Positions 7,328-15,544 of a stretch of DNA of 64,000 nt are shown here, piece after piece. Position numbers and translations under genes: made by a program. This DNA comes from Peribacillus simplex (GTDB lineage Bacteria; Bacillota; Bacilli; Bacillales; DSM-1321), in the NCBI RefSeq assembly GCF_030123325.1, contig NZ_CP126106.1, positions 5,146,001-5,210,000 of the forward strand, read 5' to 3'. The notes beneath the pieces were generated by a model. The model did no database searches and was not told the DNA's origin. It saw only the letters and a program-made list of their open reading frames with translations. How positions within the stretch are numbered: the stretch's first letter is position 1; every line of letters starts with the position of its first letter.

Positions 7328-10300
7328 TTACTGCATCACAGCTTGTTTAGTGATTTTTTTATCTTGAATGGCATTTGCTTGGAATGCACTCATGATCGCT
7401 TCGTCATCCGTTAGCCCTGCGCGCTTCTGCTCATTGATGCTTTTGATCATCCGTTTGTAATCTTTCGGAATGACTTTTACGAATTTCTTAGCGAAATCCG
7501 CCCAGTTCTCCAGTACATACGATGCTTTGGCACTTTCAGTATAATGAACGTGGCTGTAAAGCATTTCTTTTACCTCGTTTGCATCATCCATATCATCAAG
7601 CGTCTCGAATTCTATCATTTCACCATTGCATAATGCCTTGAATTCTTCTGCATCATCTGCAAGTACATAAGCGATGCCGCCTGACATGCCTGCCGCAAAG
7701 TTTTTGCCGACGTTGCCCAGAATGACCACGCGTCCGCCTGTCATATACTCACAGCCATGGTCTCCAATTCCTTCAACGACGACGTTGACTCCACTGTTCC
7801 GTACTGCAAATCGTTCTCCCGCACGGCCATTAATGTAGGCCTCGCCGCTTGTTCCACCGTATAGGGCGATATTCCCGGCAATTACATTGTCCCCAGCCTC
7901 AATCTGATTGCCAGCAGGTGCCGTGACAATGATCTTTCCGCCAGATAAGCCTTTCCCAACATAGTCATTGACATCACCTGTCAAATACATCGACATCCCT
8001 TTTGGAATGAACGCACCGAAGCTCTGGCCCGCCGATCCCGTAAAACGGAGTGTGATCGTATCTTCAGGCAACCCTTCTTCCCCATAGCGTTTGGATACTT
8101 CACTGCCGACAATCGTTCCGACCACACGGTTCACGTTTGTAATCGGGAAGCTTACATCCACCTGGGTTTGGTCATTCAAAGCAGGCTCCACAACCGGTAA
8201 AATCTCACGGATATCCAGGGATTCATCAATTTTATGATTTTGAGGAAGTTGATACGTACGTATCCCCTCCGGTTGGAAAAGAAGTGTCGTCAAGTCCAGA
8301 TGCTTCGCTTTCCAATGGTTTTGTGCCCGCTCGCTCACTTGTAAAACATCAGTGCGGCCGACCATTTCTTCCAGTGTTCTAAATCCAAGCTCAGCCATCG
8401 TTTCCCGCACTTCCTCAGCGATGAAGCGCATGAAATTCACGACATGATCCGGATCTCCTGTGAATTTGCTGCGAAGCTCAGGGTTTTGAGTAGCTACCCC
8501 GACTGGGCATGTATCCAAATGGCAAGCACGCATCATGACACAGCCAAGGACCACAAGCGGTGCTGTAGCAAAGCCGAATTCTTCCGCTCCAAGGATAGCT
8601 GCCATGACCACATCGCGTCCCGTCATTAACTTTCCATCCGTTTCAAGGACTACACGGCTGCGCAGGCCATTCAGCATCAATGTTTGGTGTGCTTCGGCAA
8701 GGCCCAGCTCCCAAGGAAGACCTGTATGTTTGATACTTGTTTTTGGTGATGCCCCCGTACCCCCATCATACCCGCTGATAACGATGACATCTGCGGCTCC
8801 TTTGGCCACACCGGCTGCAATCGTGCCTACGCCTGCTTTTGATACAAGCTTGACGCTGATCCTGGCATCACGGTTCGCATTTTTCAAATCATGGATCAGC
8901 TGTGCCAGATCTTCAATCGAATAGATATCATGATGCGGAGGCGGTGAAATCAGGCCGACACCTGGTGTGGAACCACGGACCTCTGCGACCCAAGGATATA
9001 CTTTGTTCCCTGGCAGTTGGCCGCCTTCACCCGGCTTTGCACCTTGCGCCATTTTGATTTGAAGTTCATCTGCATTAACAAGGTAATGGCTTTTCACTCC
9101 AAAACGACCTGATGCAATTTGTTTAATTCCGCTGCGGCGGTCATCGCCGTTTTCATCCAGTTGGTAACGGCTAGGATGCTCCCCGCCTTCACCGCTATTG
9201 CTTTTTCCGCCTAAACGGTTCATCGCAATCGCTAATGTTTCATGTGCTTCCTGACTCAATGAACCGAATGACATCGCGCCCGTTTTGAATCGGCTGACGA
9301 TGGATTCCACGGATTCCACTTCATCTATGGAAATGCTTTGGCGTTTTTGATCGAACGAGAATAAATTCCGTAAAAACCCGAGTCTCTCTTCATTCGCCAA
9401 GTTTGAATATTGCTTAAATAAATTATAGTCGCCTTTCCGGCAGGCCCATTGCAGTGTATGGATCGTTTTAGGATTGAAAGCATGATGTTCCCCTGTTTTT
9501 CTCCATTGAAAATCACTGCCGCTTTCAAGAGTTTGGTCAAGTGAATCGGCTGCAGCCTTCCTATGGCGAATCAACGCCTCATCTGCGATCGTTTCCAAAT
9601 CGATCCCACTAAGCTGCGATGCCGTACCGCTGAAATAGCGTTCGATCACTTCAGCACCGATTCCGACCGCTTCGAAAATTTGCGCGCCGCGATAACTTTG
9701 AATCGTTGAAATCCCCATTTTCGACATCACTTTTACGATGCCTTCTGTCAATGAGCGTACATATTTCCTTACCGTTTCTTCGTAGCCAATGGACAAACTG
9801 CCTTCCAATACCGCCTGCTTATATGTTTCATAAGCAAGATACGGGTAAATCGCATCCACTCCATACCCGATCAGGGACGCATAATGATGGACTTCCCTCG
9901 CTTCCCCCGATTCAACGATAATGCTCACTTTCGTACGGTTCCCATGACGGATCAGCTCTTGATGAAGGGCACTCGCAGCCAGCAGGGAAGGAATCGCAGC
10001 TTTTTCTTTGCTCATATCCTTGTCAGATAATATCAAAAGGCTGACACCATCAGCGATCGCTTGTTCCGCTTCACGGCAGATGCGATCGAGTTCACTCTCT
10101 AAATCTTCTGAAAATAAAGTGTGAATGACTTTGCTCCTGAATTCAGGATAGGCATTTTCTTTCAACTGCTGCATTTGACCTGGCGTCAATACAGGTGAAT
10201 CCAATTGAATGCGGCGGCTGTTCGTTTCATCCGGTTTCAGCAAATCTCCTTCCGCACCCAGAAATGTCATCGTTGACGTGACGATCTGTTCACGAAGCGA

Positions 10301-11878
10301 ATCGATTGGCGGGTTGGTTACCTGTGCAAAGGATTGCTTGAAATAATTAAATAGCGATTGCGGGCGATCTGATAAGACCGCTAATGGAATGTCATTCCCC
10401 ATGCTGCCAAGTGGATCTTTGCCTTCGTTAATGACTGGCAGTAAATATTTTTGGACATCTTCATACGTATATCCGAACGCTTTTTGCCTGAATAATAAAT
10501 CACTCAATGGCTCCCCTTCGAGCACAAGTTCTTCGTCACGTAATTGAACAAGCTGTTCGTCCAGCCATTGCTGGTATGGTTTTTCCTGAGCCATTTCCGA
10601 CTTGATCTCTTCATCGGAAACAATACGGCCTGCCTCTAAATCTATTAAAAGCATTCTTCCTGGGCTTAAACGATCTTTATATAATACATTCTCCGGCTCC
10701 ACATCGATCACGCCGACTTCAGATGAGAAAATGATGTAATCATCTTTTGTCACATAATACCTTGCCGGCCTTAAACCATTTCGATCAAGGATGGCACCGA
10801 TTTGCTTGCCATTCGTAAAGGATATGGCCGTCGGACCATCCCATGGCTCCATGAGCATGCTATGATATTCGTAAAATGCCTTCTTTTCCTTCGTCATATG
10901 CGGATTCTCCGTCCACGGTTCAGGAATGAGCATCATCGCCGCATGTGCCGGTTTACGCCCGGCAAGCACGAAGAATTCAAGTGCATTATCAAGAATCGAG
11001 GAATCACTGCCGTCTATATCCAGAATAGGCAGGACCTTTTGCAGGTCATCCCCGAATGCTTCCGATACAAACTGCTGTTCACGCGCTTTCATCCAATTCA
11101 CATTGCCTCTAAGCGTATTGATTTCGCCATTATGGATCAGGTAACGGTTTGGATGTGCCCGTTCCCAACTAGGAAAAGTATTCGTGCTGAAGCGGGAATG
11201 CACTAAAGCGAAAGCCGAAACGAAAGACTCCTGTTGAAGGTCAAGATAAAAAGCATCCACCTGCTCTGGCGTCAATAATCCTTTGTATACGATCGTAGCA
11301 CTTGAAAGGCTGGCAAAATAAAAACGATTGCCGCGTTCACGAGCCCAGTTTTCAGCTTGTTTTCTGATAATGAACAATTTACGCTCAAAAGCTAAATCAT
11401 CGTTCATCCCTTCGCTTGCCCCGATGAATACTTGGCGGATCATCGGACATGTCTCCTTGCCGACCTCCCCGATCTTCGCTGCATCAACAGGAACCGTTCT
11501 CCAGCCTAATAACGTTTGGCCTTCTTGTTCGATAAATGCATTCAAACGGGTCTCGATTTCATTACGTTCATCATCATTGTTAGAGAAAAAGAGCATGCCT
11601 ACACCATAGCGTCCTTTTGCCGGCAAGTTCATTTCCGGGCATGCCAGCCTGAAATATTCATCAGGAATCTGTACCATTAATCCTGCGCCATCTCCTGTAA
11701 GGGGATCGCTGCCTTGTCCGCCGCGATGATCTAATTGGCACAGCATATTCAGTCCTTGTTTGACGATGTCATGTGTAGCAAGCCCTTTTAAATGAGCGTA
11801 TAAACCGATCCCACATGCATCATGTTCAAATTCAGGATGGTAGAGCCCTTGTGCTTTTGGTATTTGATTGTATGTCAT
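7328..11878 (-). CDS. gltA: Glutamate synthase (NADPH) large subunit
   Basis: Large (alpha) subunit, 1516 aa from the chosen start, which makes two glutamates from glutamine and 2-oxoglutarate. A 21-residue propeptide precedes Cys22 of the class II amidotransferase domain (HDACGIG), so maturation should expose the catalytic cysteine. The central domain is followed by the FMN-binding synthase domain (GRFGVKSHYLV, ISGYDGGTGASP). The 3Fe-4S cysteines lie in CVMMRACHLDTCPVG. The C-terminal beta-helix is rich in G-X-X motifs. ATG 11878 is preferred to the in-frame ATG 11893 because GGGGGCG precedes it at good spacing and it gives the MTYNQ start of B. subtilis GltA. Control by the divergent GltC is expected. 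Confidence 0.97.
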   Translation of the reverse strand: MTYNQIPKAQGLYHPEFEHDACGIGLYAHLKGLATHDIVKQGLNMLCQLDHRGGQGSDPLTGDGAGLMVQIPDEYFRLACPEMNLPAKGRYGVGMLFFSNNDDERNEIETRLNAFIEQEGQTLLGWRTVPVDAAKIGEVGKETCPMIRQVFIGASEGMNDDLAFERKLFIIRKQAENWARERGNRFYFASLSSATIVYKGLLTPEQVDAFYLDLQQESFVSAFALVHSRFSTNTFPSWERAHPNRYLIHNGEINTLRGNVNWMKAREQQFVSEAFGDDLQKVLPILDIDGSDSSILDNALEFFVLAGRKPAHAAMMLIPEPWTENPHMTKEKKAFYEYHSMLMEPWDGPTAISFTNGKQIGAILDRNGLRPARYYVTKDDYIIFSSEVGVIDVEPENVLYKDRLSPGRMLLIDLEAGRIVSDEEIKSEMAQEKPYQQWLDEQLVQLRDEELVLEGEPLSDLLFRQKAFGYTYEDVQKYLLPVINEGKDPLGSMGNDIPLAVLSDRPQSLFNYFKQSFAQVTNPPIDSLREQIVTSTMTFLGAEGDLLKPDETNSRRIQLDSPVLTPGQMQQLKENAYPEFRSKVIHTLFSEDLESELDRICREAEQAIADGVSLLILSDKDMSKEKAAIPSLLAASALHQELIRHGNRTKVSIIVESGEAREVHHYASLIGYGVDAIYPYLAYETYKQAVLEGSLSIGYEETVRKYVRSLTEGIVKVMSKMGISTIQSYRGAQIFEAVGIGAEVIERYFSGTASQLSGIDLETIADEALIRHRKAAADSLDQTLESGSDFQWRKTGEHHAFNPKTIHTLQWACRKGDYNLFKQYSNLANEERLGFLRNLFSFDQKRQSISIDEVESVESIVSRFKTGAMSFGSLSQEAHETLAIAMNRLGGKSNSGEGGEHPSRYQLDENGDDRRSGIKQIASGRFGVKSHYLVNADELQIKMAQGAKPGEGGQLPGNKVYPWVAEVRGSTPGVGLISPPPHHDIYSIEDLAQLIHDLKNANRDARISVKLVSKAGVGTIAAGVAKGAADVIVISGYDGGTGASPKTSIKHTGLPWELGLAEAHQTLMLNGLRSRVVLETDGKLMTGRDVVMAAILGAEEFGFATAPLVVLGCVMMRACHLDTCPVGVATQNPELRSKFTGDPDHVVNFMRFIAEEVRETMAELGFRTLEEMVGRTDVLQVSERAQNHWKAKHLDLTTLLFQPEGIRTYQLPQNHKIDESLDIREILPVVEPALNDQTQVDVSFPITNVNRVVGTIVGSEVSKRYGEEGLPEDTITLRFTGSAGQSFGAFIPKGMSMYLTGDVNDYVGKGLSGGKIIVTAPAGNQIEAGDNVIAGNIALYGGTSGEAYINGRAGERFAVRNSGVNVVVEGIGDHGCEYMTGGRVVILGNVGKNFAAGMSGGIAYVLADDAEEFKALCNGEMIEFETLDDMDDANEVKEMLYSHVHYTESAKASYVLENWADFAKKFVKVIPKDYKRMIKSINEQKRAGLTDDEAIMSAFQANAIQDKKITKQAVMQ

Positions 11879-11893
11879 ATTAATCGCCCCCAT

Positions 11894-12011
11894 CGTATTC
11901 TTACACCGTTATGTCACTTACATTTATTCTAGGTTTTCAAATCGATATAAACAATATATAATTCTAGTAGAATCTATCTCACTTTGAGATGAATGACAGG
12001 AGGATGAATAA
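11894..12011. promoter_or_regulatory. gltA-gltC divergent control region with GltC boxes
   Basis: 118-bp gap between divergent gltA and gltC. At 11976-11990 lies a perfect dyad, ATCTCA-CTT-TGAGAT, which fits the ATCTC-N5-GAGAT GltC box known from B. subtilis. Immediately beside it at 11961-11973 is a second perfect palindrome, ATTCTA-G-TAGAAT. GltC bound here would repress its own gene and activate gltAB depending on 2-oxoglutarate/glutamate. Assignment of the first dyad to GltC is strong; the role of the second is inferred. Confidence 0.75.
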
Positions 12012-12914
12012 ATGGAACTACGACAATTACGTTATTTTGTTGAGGTCGCCGAGAGGGAACACGTCTCTGAAGCCGCAGAGCACCTGCATATTGCACAATC
12101 AGCAATCAGCCGGCAAATCTCCAGACTGGAAGATGAGCTTGGCGTTCTTTTATTCGAGAAAATCGGCCGTAATATCCAGTTAACCCCAATTGGTAAAATT
12201 TTCTTGATTCATGCAAAGACGGCGATACAGGCGATAGAATATGCCAAATATCAAATTGAGGAGTTTTTGGACCCTGAACACGGAAGCATTAAAATCGGGT
12301 TCCCGACCAGCCTTTCCACCCATTTACTGCCTACCGTCATTTCCGCTTTTAAAGATGAGCAGCCGAATATTGGCTTCCACTTAAGACAGGGATCTTATTC
12401 CTCTTTAAAGGAAGCTGTCAAAAATCGCGAAATCGGATTAGCCTTCCTTGGACCGATCCCGACAAACGATCCAGATATCGAAGGTCATATCCTGTTCACG
12501 GAAAACATTTCCGCTTTACTGCCGATAACGCACCCATTGGCCGAAAGGAAAAGTCTGCGTCTAAGTGACTTGCGAAATGATCCCTTCGTCTTGTTTCCAA
12601 AAGGATACATCTTTCACACTATCGCTCTCGAAGCATGCAAAGCAGCCGGTTTCGCACCGAACATCGCCTCGGAAGGTGAAGACATGGATTCCATAAAAGG
12701 GCTCGTATCTGCCGGAATCGGAGTCAGTCTGCTCCCTGACAGTACCTTTTATGAAGTCATTCCAAGACTGACTGTCAAAATTCCGATCGATACACCCGAA
12801 GTCAAACGGACTGTCGGCATCATCACTCCCAAAAACAGGGACTTGGCACCATCAGAAAAACTTTTTTACCAATTTGCCAAAAAGTTCTTCTCTGTTCTCG
12901 AGCAATATCAATAA
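12012..12914 (+). CDS. gltC: LysR-family regulator of glutamate synthase
   Basis: LysR-type transcription regulator of 300 aa, the same length as B. subtilis GltC. The winged helix-turn-helix is at the N-terminus (MELRQLRYFVEVAEREHVSEAA, with the recognition part AQSAISRQISRLEDELG). An effector-binding domain follows, with IKIGFPTSLSTHLLPTVIS, GLAFLGPIPTNDP and SEGEDMDSIKGLVSAGIGVSLLP. It activates gltAB when nitrogen status demands glutamate synthesis. RBS GGAGG lies just upstream of the ATG. The conserved divergent position next to gltA supports the orthology. Confidence 0.95.
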   Translation: MELRQLRYFVEVAEREHVSEAAEHLHIAQSAISRQISRLEDELGVLLFEKIGRNIQLTPIGKIFLIHAKTAIQAIEYAKYQIEEFLDPEHGSIKIGFPTSLSTHLLPTVISAFKDEQPNIGFHLRQGSYSSLKEAVKNREIGLAFLGPIPTNDPDIEGHILFTENISALLPITHPLAERKSLRLSDLRNDPFVLFPKGYIFHTIALEACKAAGFAPNIASEGEDMDSIKGLVSAGIGVSLLPDSTFYEVIPRLTVKIPIDTPEVKRTVGIITPKNRDLAPSEKLFYQFAKKFFSVLEQYQ

Positions 12915-13053
12915 AACATGGCGATCGTTCTAACCTGTGAATGTGAAGGAAGATGGGACAACCTACCTTTTCCATAAACAAGTTACTAGACAACTTACCT
13001 ATAGCCCACCTTTCGAATAATTTATCAAGATTATTCGTTCAGGAGGAATTTAC

Positions 13054-13548
13054 ATGAAACCCACCCATTCACATCTTGCTTGGCATGAAACACTCGAGCT
13101 TCATGAATTGGTCGCCGCCCAGTCCAATGCCCTTATGAAATTTAAAAAAGCTTATCCCAAAATAAAAGATCCCATTTTAAAAACGATATATAGGCAAACG
13201 ATCGATTCCCTTACCCAAAACATCATGGAGCTGCTGCAATTTTATCCATTGACGCCTAAGACGGGCCGGGATGACGATGTATCAAGGGATGACGCATCGG
13301 CCGCTGCTGCCGGGGAATTGCTGGGCTTTGCCAAATCATCCATCAAAAGTTATGCAGGTGCCATTACTGAAACAGCCACCCCTTCCCTTCGAAAAGTATT
13401 TAGGAAACATTTAAATGGAGCCATCGATACCCATGCCAAGATATTCCACTACCTTTATGAACGAAACCTCTATCCTGCTTACGACTTGAACCAATTGCTT
13501 CAAAATGACGTCGATGTTGCCAATAAGGCTCTTTCCCAACCATTCTAA
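13054..13548 (+). CDS. CotF-like spore coat family protein
   Basis: 164-aa, mostly helical protein resembling the coat F (CotF/YhcQ/YraD) family, predicted from its pattern LAWHETLELHELVAAQSNAL and the C-terminal YLYERNLYPAYDLNQLL. Proteins of this family are small spore-coat or spore-associated components made in the mother cell, usually ferritin-like four-helix folds. RBS CAGGAGGAA lies 6 bp before the ATG. The 139 bp upstream hold no other gene, so it likely has its own promoter; no sigma-E/K consensus was assigned with confidence. Family call moderate, exact role unknown. Confidence 0.65.
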   Translation: MKPTHSHLAWHETLELHELVAAQSNALMKFKKAYPKIKDPILKTIYRQTIDSLTQNIMELLQFYPLTPKTGRDDDVSRDDASAAAAGELLGFAKSSIKSYAGAITETATPSLRKVFRKHLNGAIDTHAKIFHYLYERNLYPAYDLNQLLQNDVDVANKALSQPF

Positions 13549-13560
13549 ATGCAAAAAAAA

Positions 13561-13583
13561 GGCAAGCATAACGATTGCTTGCC
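13561..13583 (+). terminator. Intrinsic terminator after the CotF-like gene
   Basis: Perfect 8-bp stem GGCAAGCA-TAACGAT-TGCTTGCC with an A-run before and TTTTT after it, 12 bp past the stop codon. Confidence 0.85.
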
Positions 13584-13678
13584 TTTTTGCCGCGTTCCGA
13601 TTCCGTTTTTCATTATAATGTTATAATATATAAGAATTGGTTTTAATTAGGCAAATAGTATTCAAGAGGTGAAAAATC

Positions 13679-14278
13679 ATGAAAAAGATCCTTTTTACCA
13701 TCATCCTATCCCTGATCTCATTTTCGTTAGCCGCCTGTAAGGCTGATGAGCCAAAGTCCGGGAATAACCTTTCAATTCCTGAGTTGACAGCAAGGGAAAA
13801 ATCCATCCTGGAGAATACAAGTGAACATTCCTTTCTTATCGATTTCCATGTTGATGATACATACAAGGAGATGTCCATCTGGATCGAAAAATATGAATTT
13901 GGCAAACTTGTCGAACCTGAAATGGGGCGCATGACAACTGCCATCAAAGATGATGGGACGATCATCTTTACGACCTCCAAAACGGTTGATGGCCAAAATC
14001 CATCGATGTTCCACATCAGCATTCAAAACGACAATGGTACGGATACAGCTACTTATCCTGAAACCATTGATGAAATGGAGTCCAGCGTATGGGGCAGTGC
14101 TGGCAAACTCAAAATAAACAGCACAAACAAGCTTGCATTGGCGAGTATATGCTATTCAAGCGGAAACGAAGGCATACGTTCACTTTCCACTGATTTTTAT
14201 GGTGATAGTGATAGCCATATGGACGAGTTGAAGAAATACGATGTTGTCTACCTCCTAAGAAGTGAATTCACTAAATGA
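13679..14278 (+). CDS. Putative lipoprotein of unknown function
   Basis: 199-aa protein with a clear lipoprotein signal peptide: basic MKK, hydrophobic core, then lipobox LAAC with Cys20 as the lipidation site. The mature part is acidic, with several alternating hydrophobic stretches (FLIDFHVDDTYKEMSIWIEKY, IIFTTSKTVDGQ) suggesting a beta-rich extracytoplasmic domain. I recognise no family. RBS GAGGTG lies 8 bp before the ATG, with AT-rich likely promoter DNA at 13615-13650. It stands alone, with an inverted repeat downstream. Confidence 0.8.
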   Translation: MKKILFTIILSLISFSLAACKADEPKSGNNLSIPELTAREKSILENTSEHSFLIDFHVDDTYKEMSIWIEKYEFGKLVEPEMGRMTTAIKDDGTIIFTTSKTVDGQNPSMFHISIQNDNGTDTATYPETIDEMESSVWGSAGKLKINSTNKLALASICYSSGNEGIRSLSTDFYGDSDSHMDELKKYDVVYLLRSEFTK

Positions 14279-14288
14279 GCTGACAAAT

Positions 14289-14320
14289 GCAGGGGCAAGT
14301 TGATTCGAACATTCCCCTGC
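14289..14320 (+). terminator. Possible terminator after the lipoprotein gene
   Basis: GCAGGGG and CCCCTGC (7 bp, perfect) enclose an 18-base loop; the following T-run is broken (ATAGTTTT), so termination may be weak. Confidence 0.5.
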
Positions 14321-14401
14321 ATAGTTTTCCATTCTATCTTATTACCGCATCAAGACCTCCACCTTCAGTCATCTTCCTAGCCTTACATTAATCCCAATTA
14401 G

Positions 14402-14590
14402 CTGACCGACGAATTAAGTACATATATCCTGCATCAAGCTAAAGAAAAACTCATGCTTTAAGAGCAATTCAAGATCAAAGTGGTGGAATTGGCGGATCAA
14501 AAAGCAAATGAGAGTCCGCCAAGAGCTGACTCCCATAAATTCACAACCTCTTATTATGCTCATTATTTAAAGCTTTCACTTCTAAATTAA
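14402..14590 (+). pseudogene. Decayed coding remnant with an in-frame stop
   Basis: Frame 14402-14590 reads protein-like (LTDELSTYILHQAKEKLML, stop, then EQFKIKVVELADQKANESPP) across a TAA at 14459. It lacks a start codon and RBS and is bounded by stops. The charged helical composition looks like real protein rather than random AT-rich DNA. I take it as a relic of an unidentified small gene. A perfect inverted repeat (TTGGCGGA at 14489, TCCGCCAA at 14515) lies inside it. Confidence 0.3.
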
Positions 14591-14738
14591 TACCAGCTAC
14601 TTTATCTTTGATACATTAGTTAAAAACGGTCATTTGATGTTTGTCACAATTAATTCAACATCCATAATAAGGGGGTTGAAGGAAGAGGCATTTGGGTGTA
14701 ATCTTTAAAAATAATAAAACGGAAAGAAGATTATTAAT

Positions 14739-14858
14739 TTGAAGAAAATCATCCTCCTCTTTGCAGCAGTAGTCATCGCGAGCTCTCTCGGACATCAAAT
14801 AACCGGCGGATATATGGACCCTCGAAAATCACGCCTTAGGTATATACATTTAAAATAA
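14739..14858 (+). CDS. Possible 39-aa secreted or membrane peptide
   Basis: TTG-initiated frame of 39 codons: KKIILLFAAVVIASSLGHQ gives a short hydrophobic N-terminus like a signal peptide, followed by a basic tail ending RLRYIHLK. A GGAAAGAAG stretch about 10 bases upstream could act as RBS. It may be a genuine small peptide or the surviving N-terminus of a truncated secreted protein; the surrounding DNA looks decayed. Low confidence. Confidence 0.3.
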   Translation: MKKIILLFAAVVIASSLGHQITGGYMDPRKSRLRYIHLK

Positions 14859-15026
14859 GGGATCAGCTTTTTGTGCTTGATTCCTTATCATTACGGAAAT
14901 CAATAAATATTAATCCCCTTAAATTAGTCACTTTCTTGATTATTTCCCGCCAATGCCAAATCACCACCTTTGATATATACCATTTTTTTCCACTTCTAAT
15001 ACTATCTCGATTGGTTTTTTCACATC

Positions 15027-15269
15027 TTATTGAATGGTTTGCAAACTTTCGGTTTCCATTTTATCCTTTATATCGATAAAAACCCGAGTCCTATCGGATG
15101 TATTTGATAGTACATAATTCCCCTCTTGTATTTCTGTATCGACCTTATAATAACCGGAATCTTTAAGGATGATTTTTTGACCCATTTTCGCTGCTTTTTC
15201 AAATTTAGATGGTCTAGATTCACATATGAAAAAGCACCGCATGCAAAACATCATTTTTATGCATTTCAT
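15027..15269 (-). pseudogene. Fragment of a secreted/lipoprotein-like gene
   Basis: The minus frame ends in a recognisable pattern, ILKDSGYYKVDTEIQEGNYV, like the repeated 'YYKVGTDIPEGEYVL' segment of small Bacillus secreted proteins. The N-terminal part (MKCIKMMFCMRCFF) has no matching domain, no good RBS and unusual Cys/Met content. It is most likely a disrupted gene of which only one module survives. Confidence 0.4.
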
Positions 15270-15503
15270 CCCCCAAAACTCTTATCAAGGGCTTTAATAT
15301 CATAATAGCCTTGATCGACATCTCTACCGACAGTGATATTTTGTGATTCGCCTCAACTATTGAACAGATTAATAGAACGGCGAGTACGTGAAGTTTCAGA
15401 GTATAACGCGAAACTCCAGATCTGAAATCATGCAGTGACAAAGCTTGGCAAAAACACCGCTCATCATCGAGCGATGTTTTCATTCGTTTTTCCACAAAAA
15501 AAA

Positions 15504-15530
15504 GCCGTTTAACCTGTAAGTTAAACGGCC
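15504..15530 (-). terminator. Intrinsic terminator of the subtilase gene
   Basis: GCCGTTTAAC and GTTAAACGGC (10 bp, perfect) with a 6-base loop; on the minus strand it is followed by a run of T. It lies 15 bp beyond the protease stop codon. Confidence 0.9.
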
Positions 15531-15544
15531 TTCACCTCTTATTG

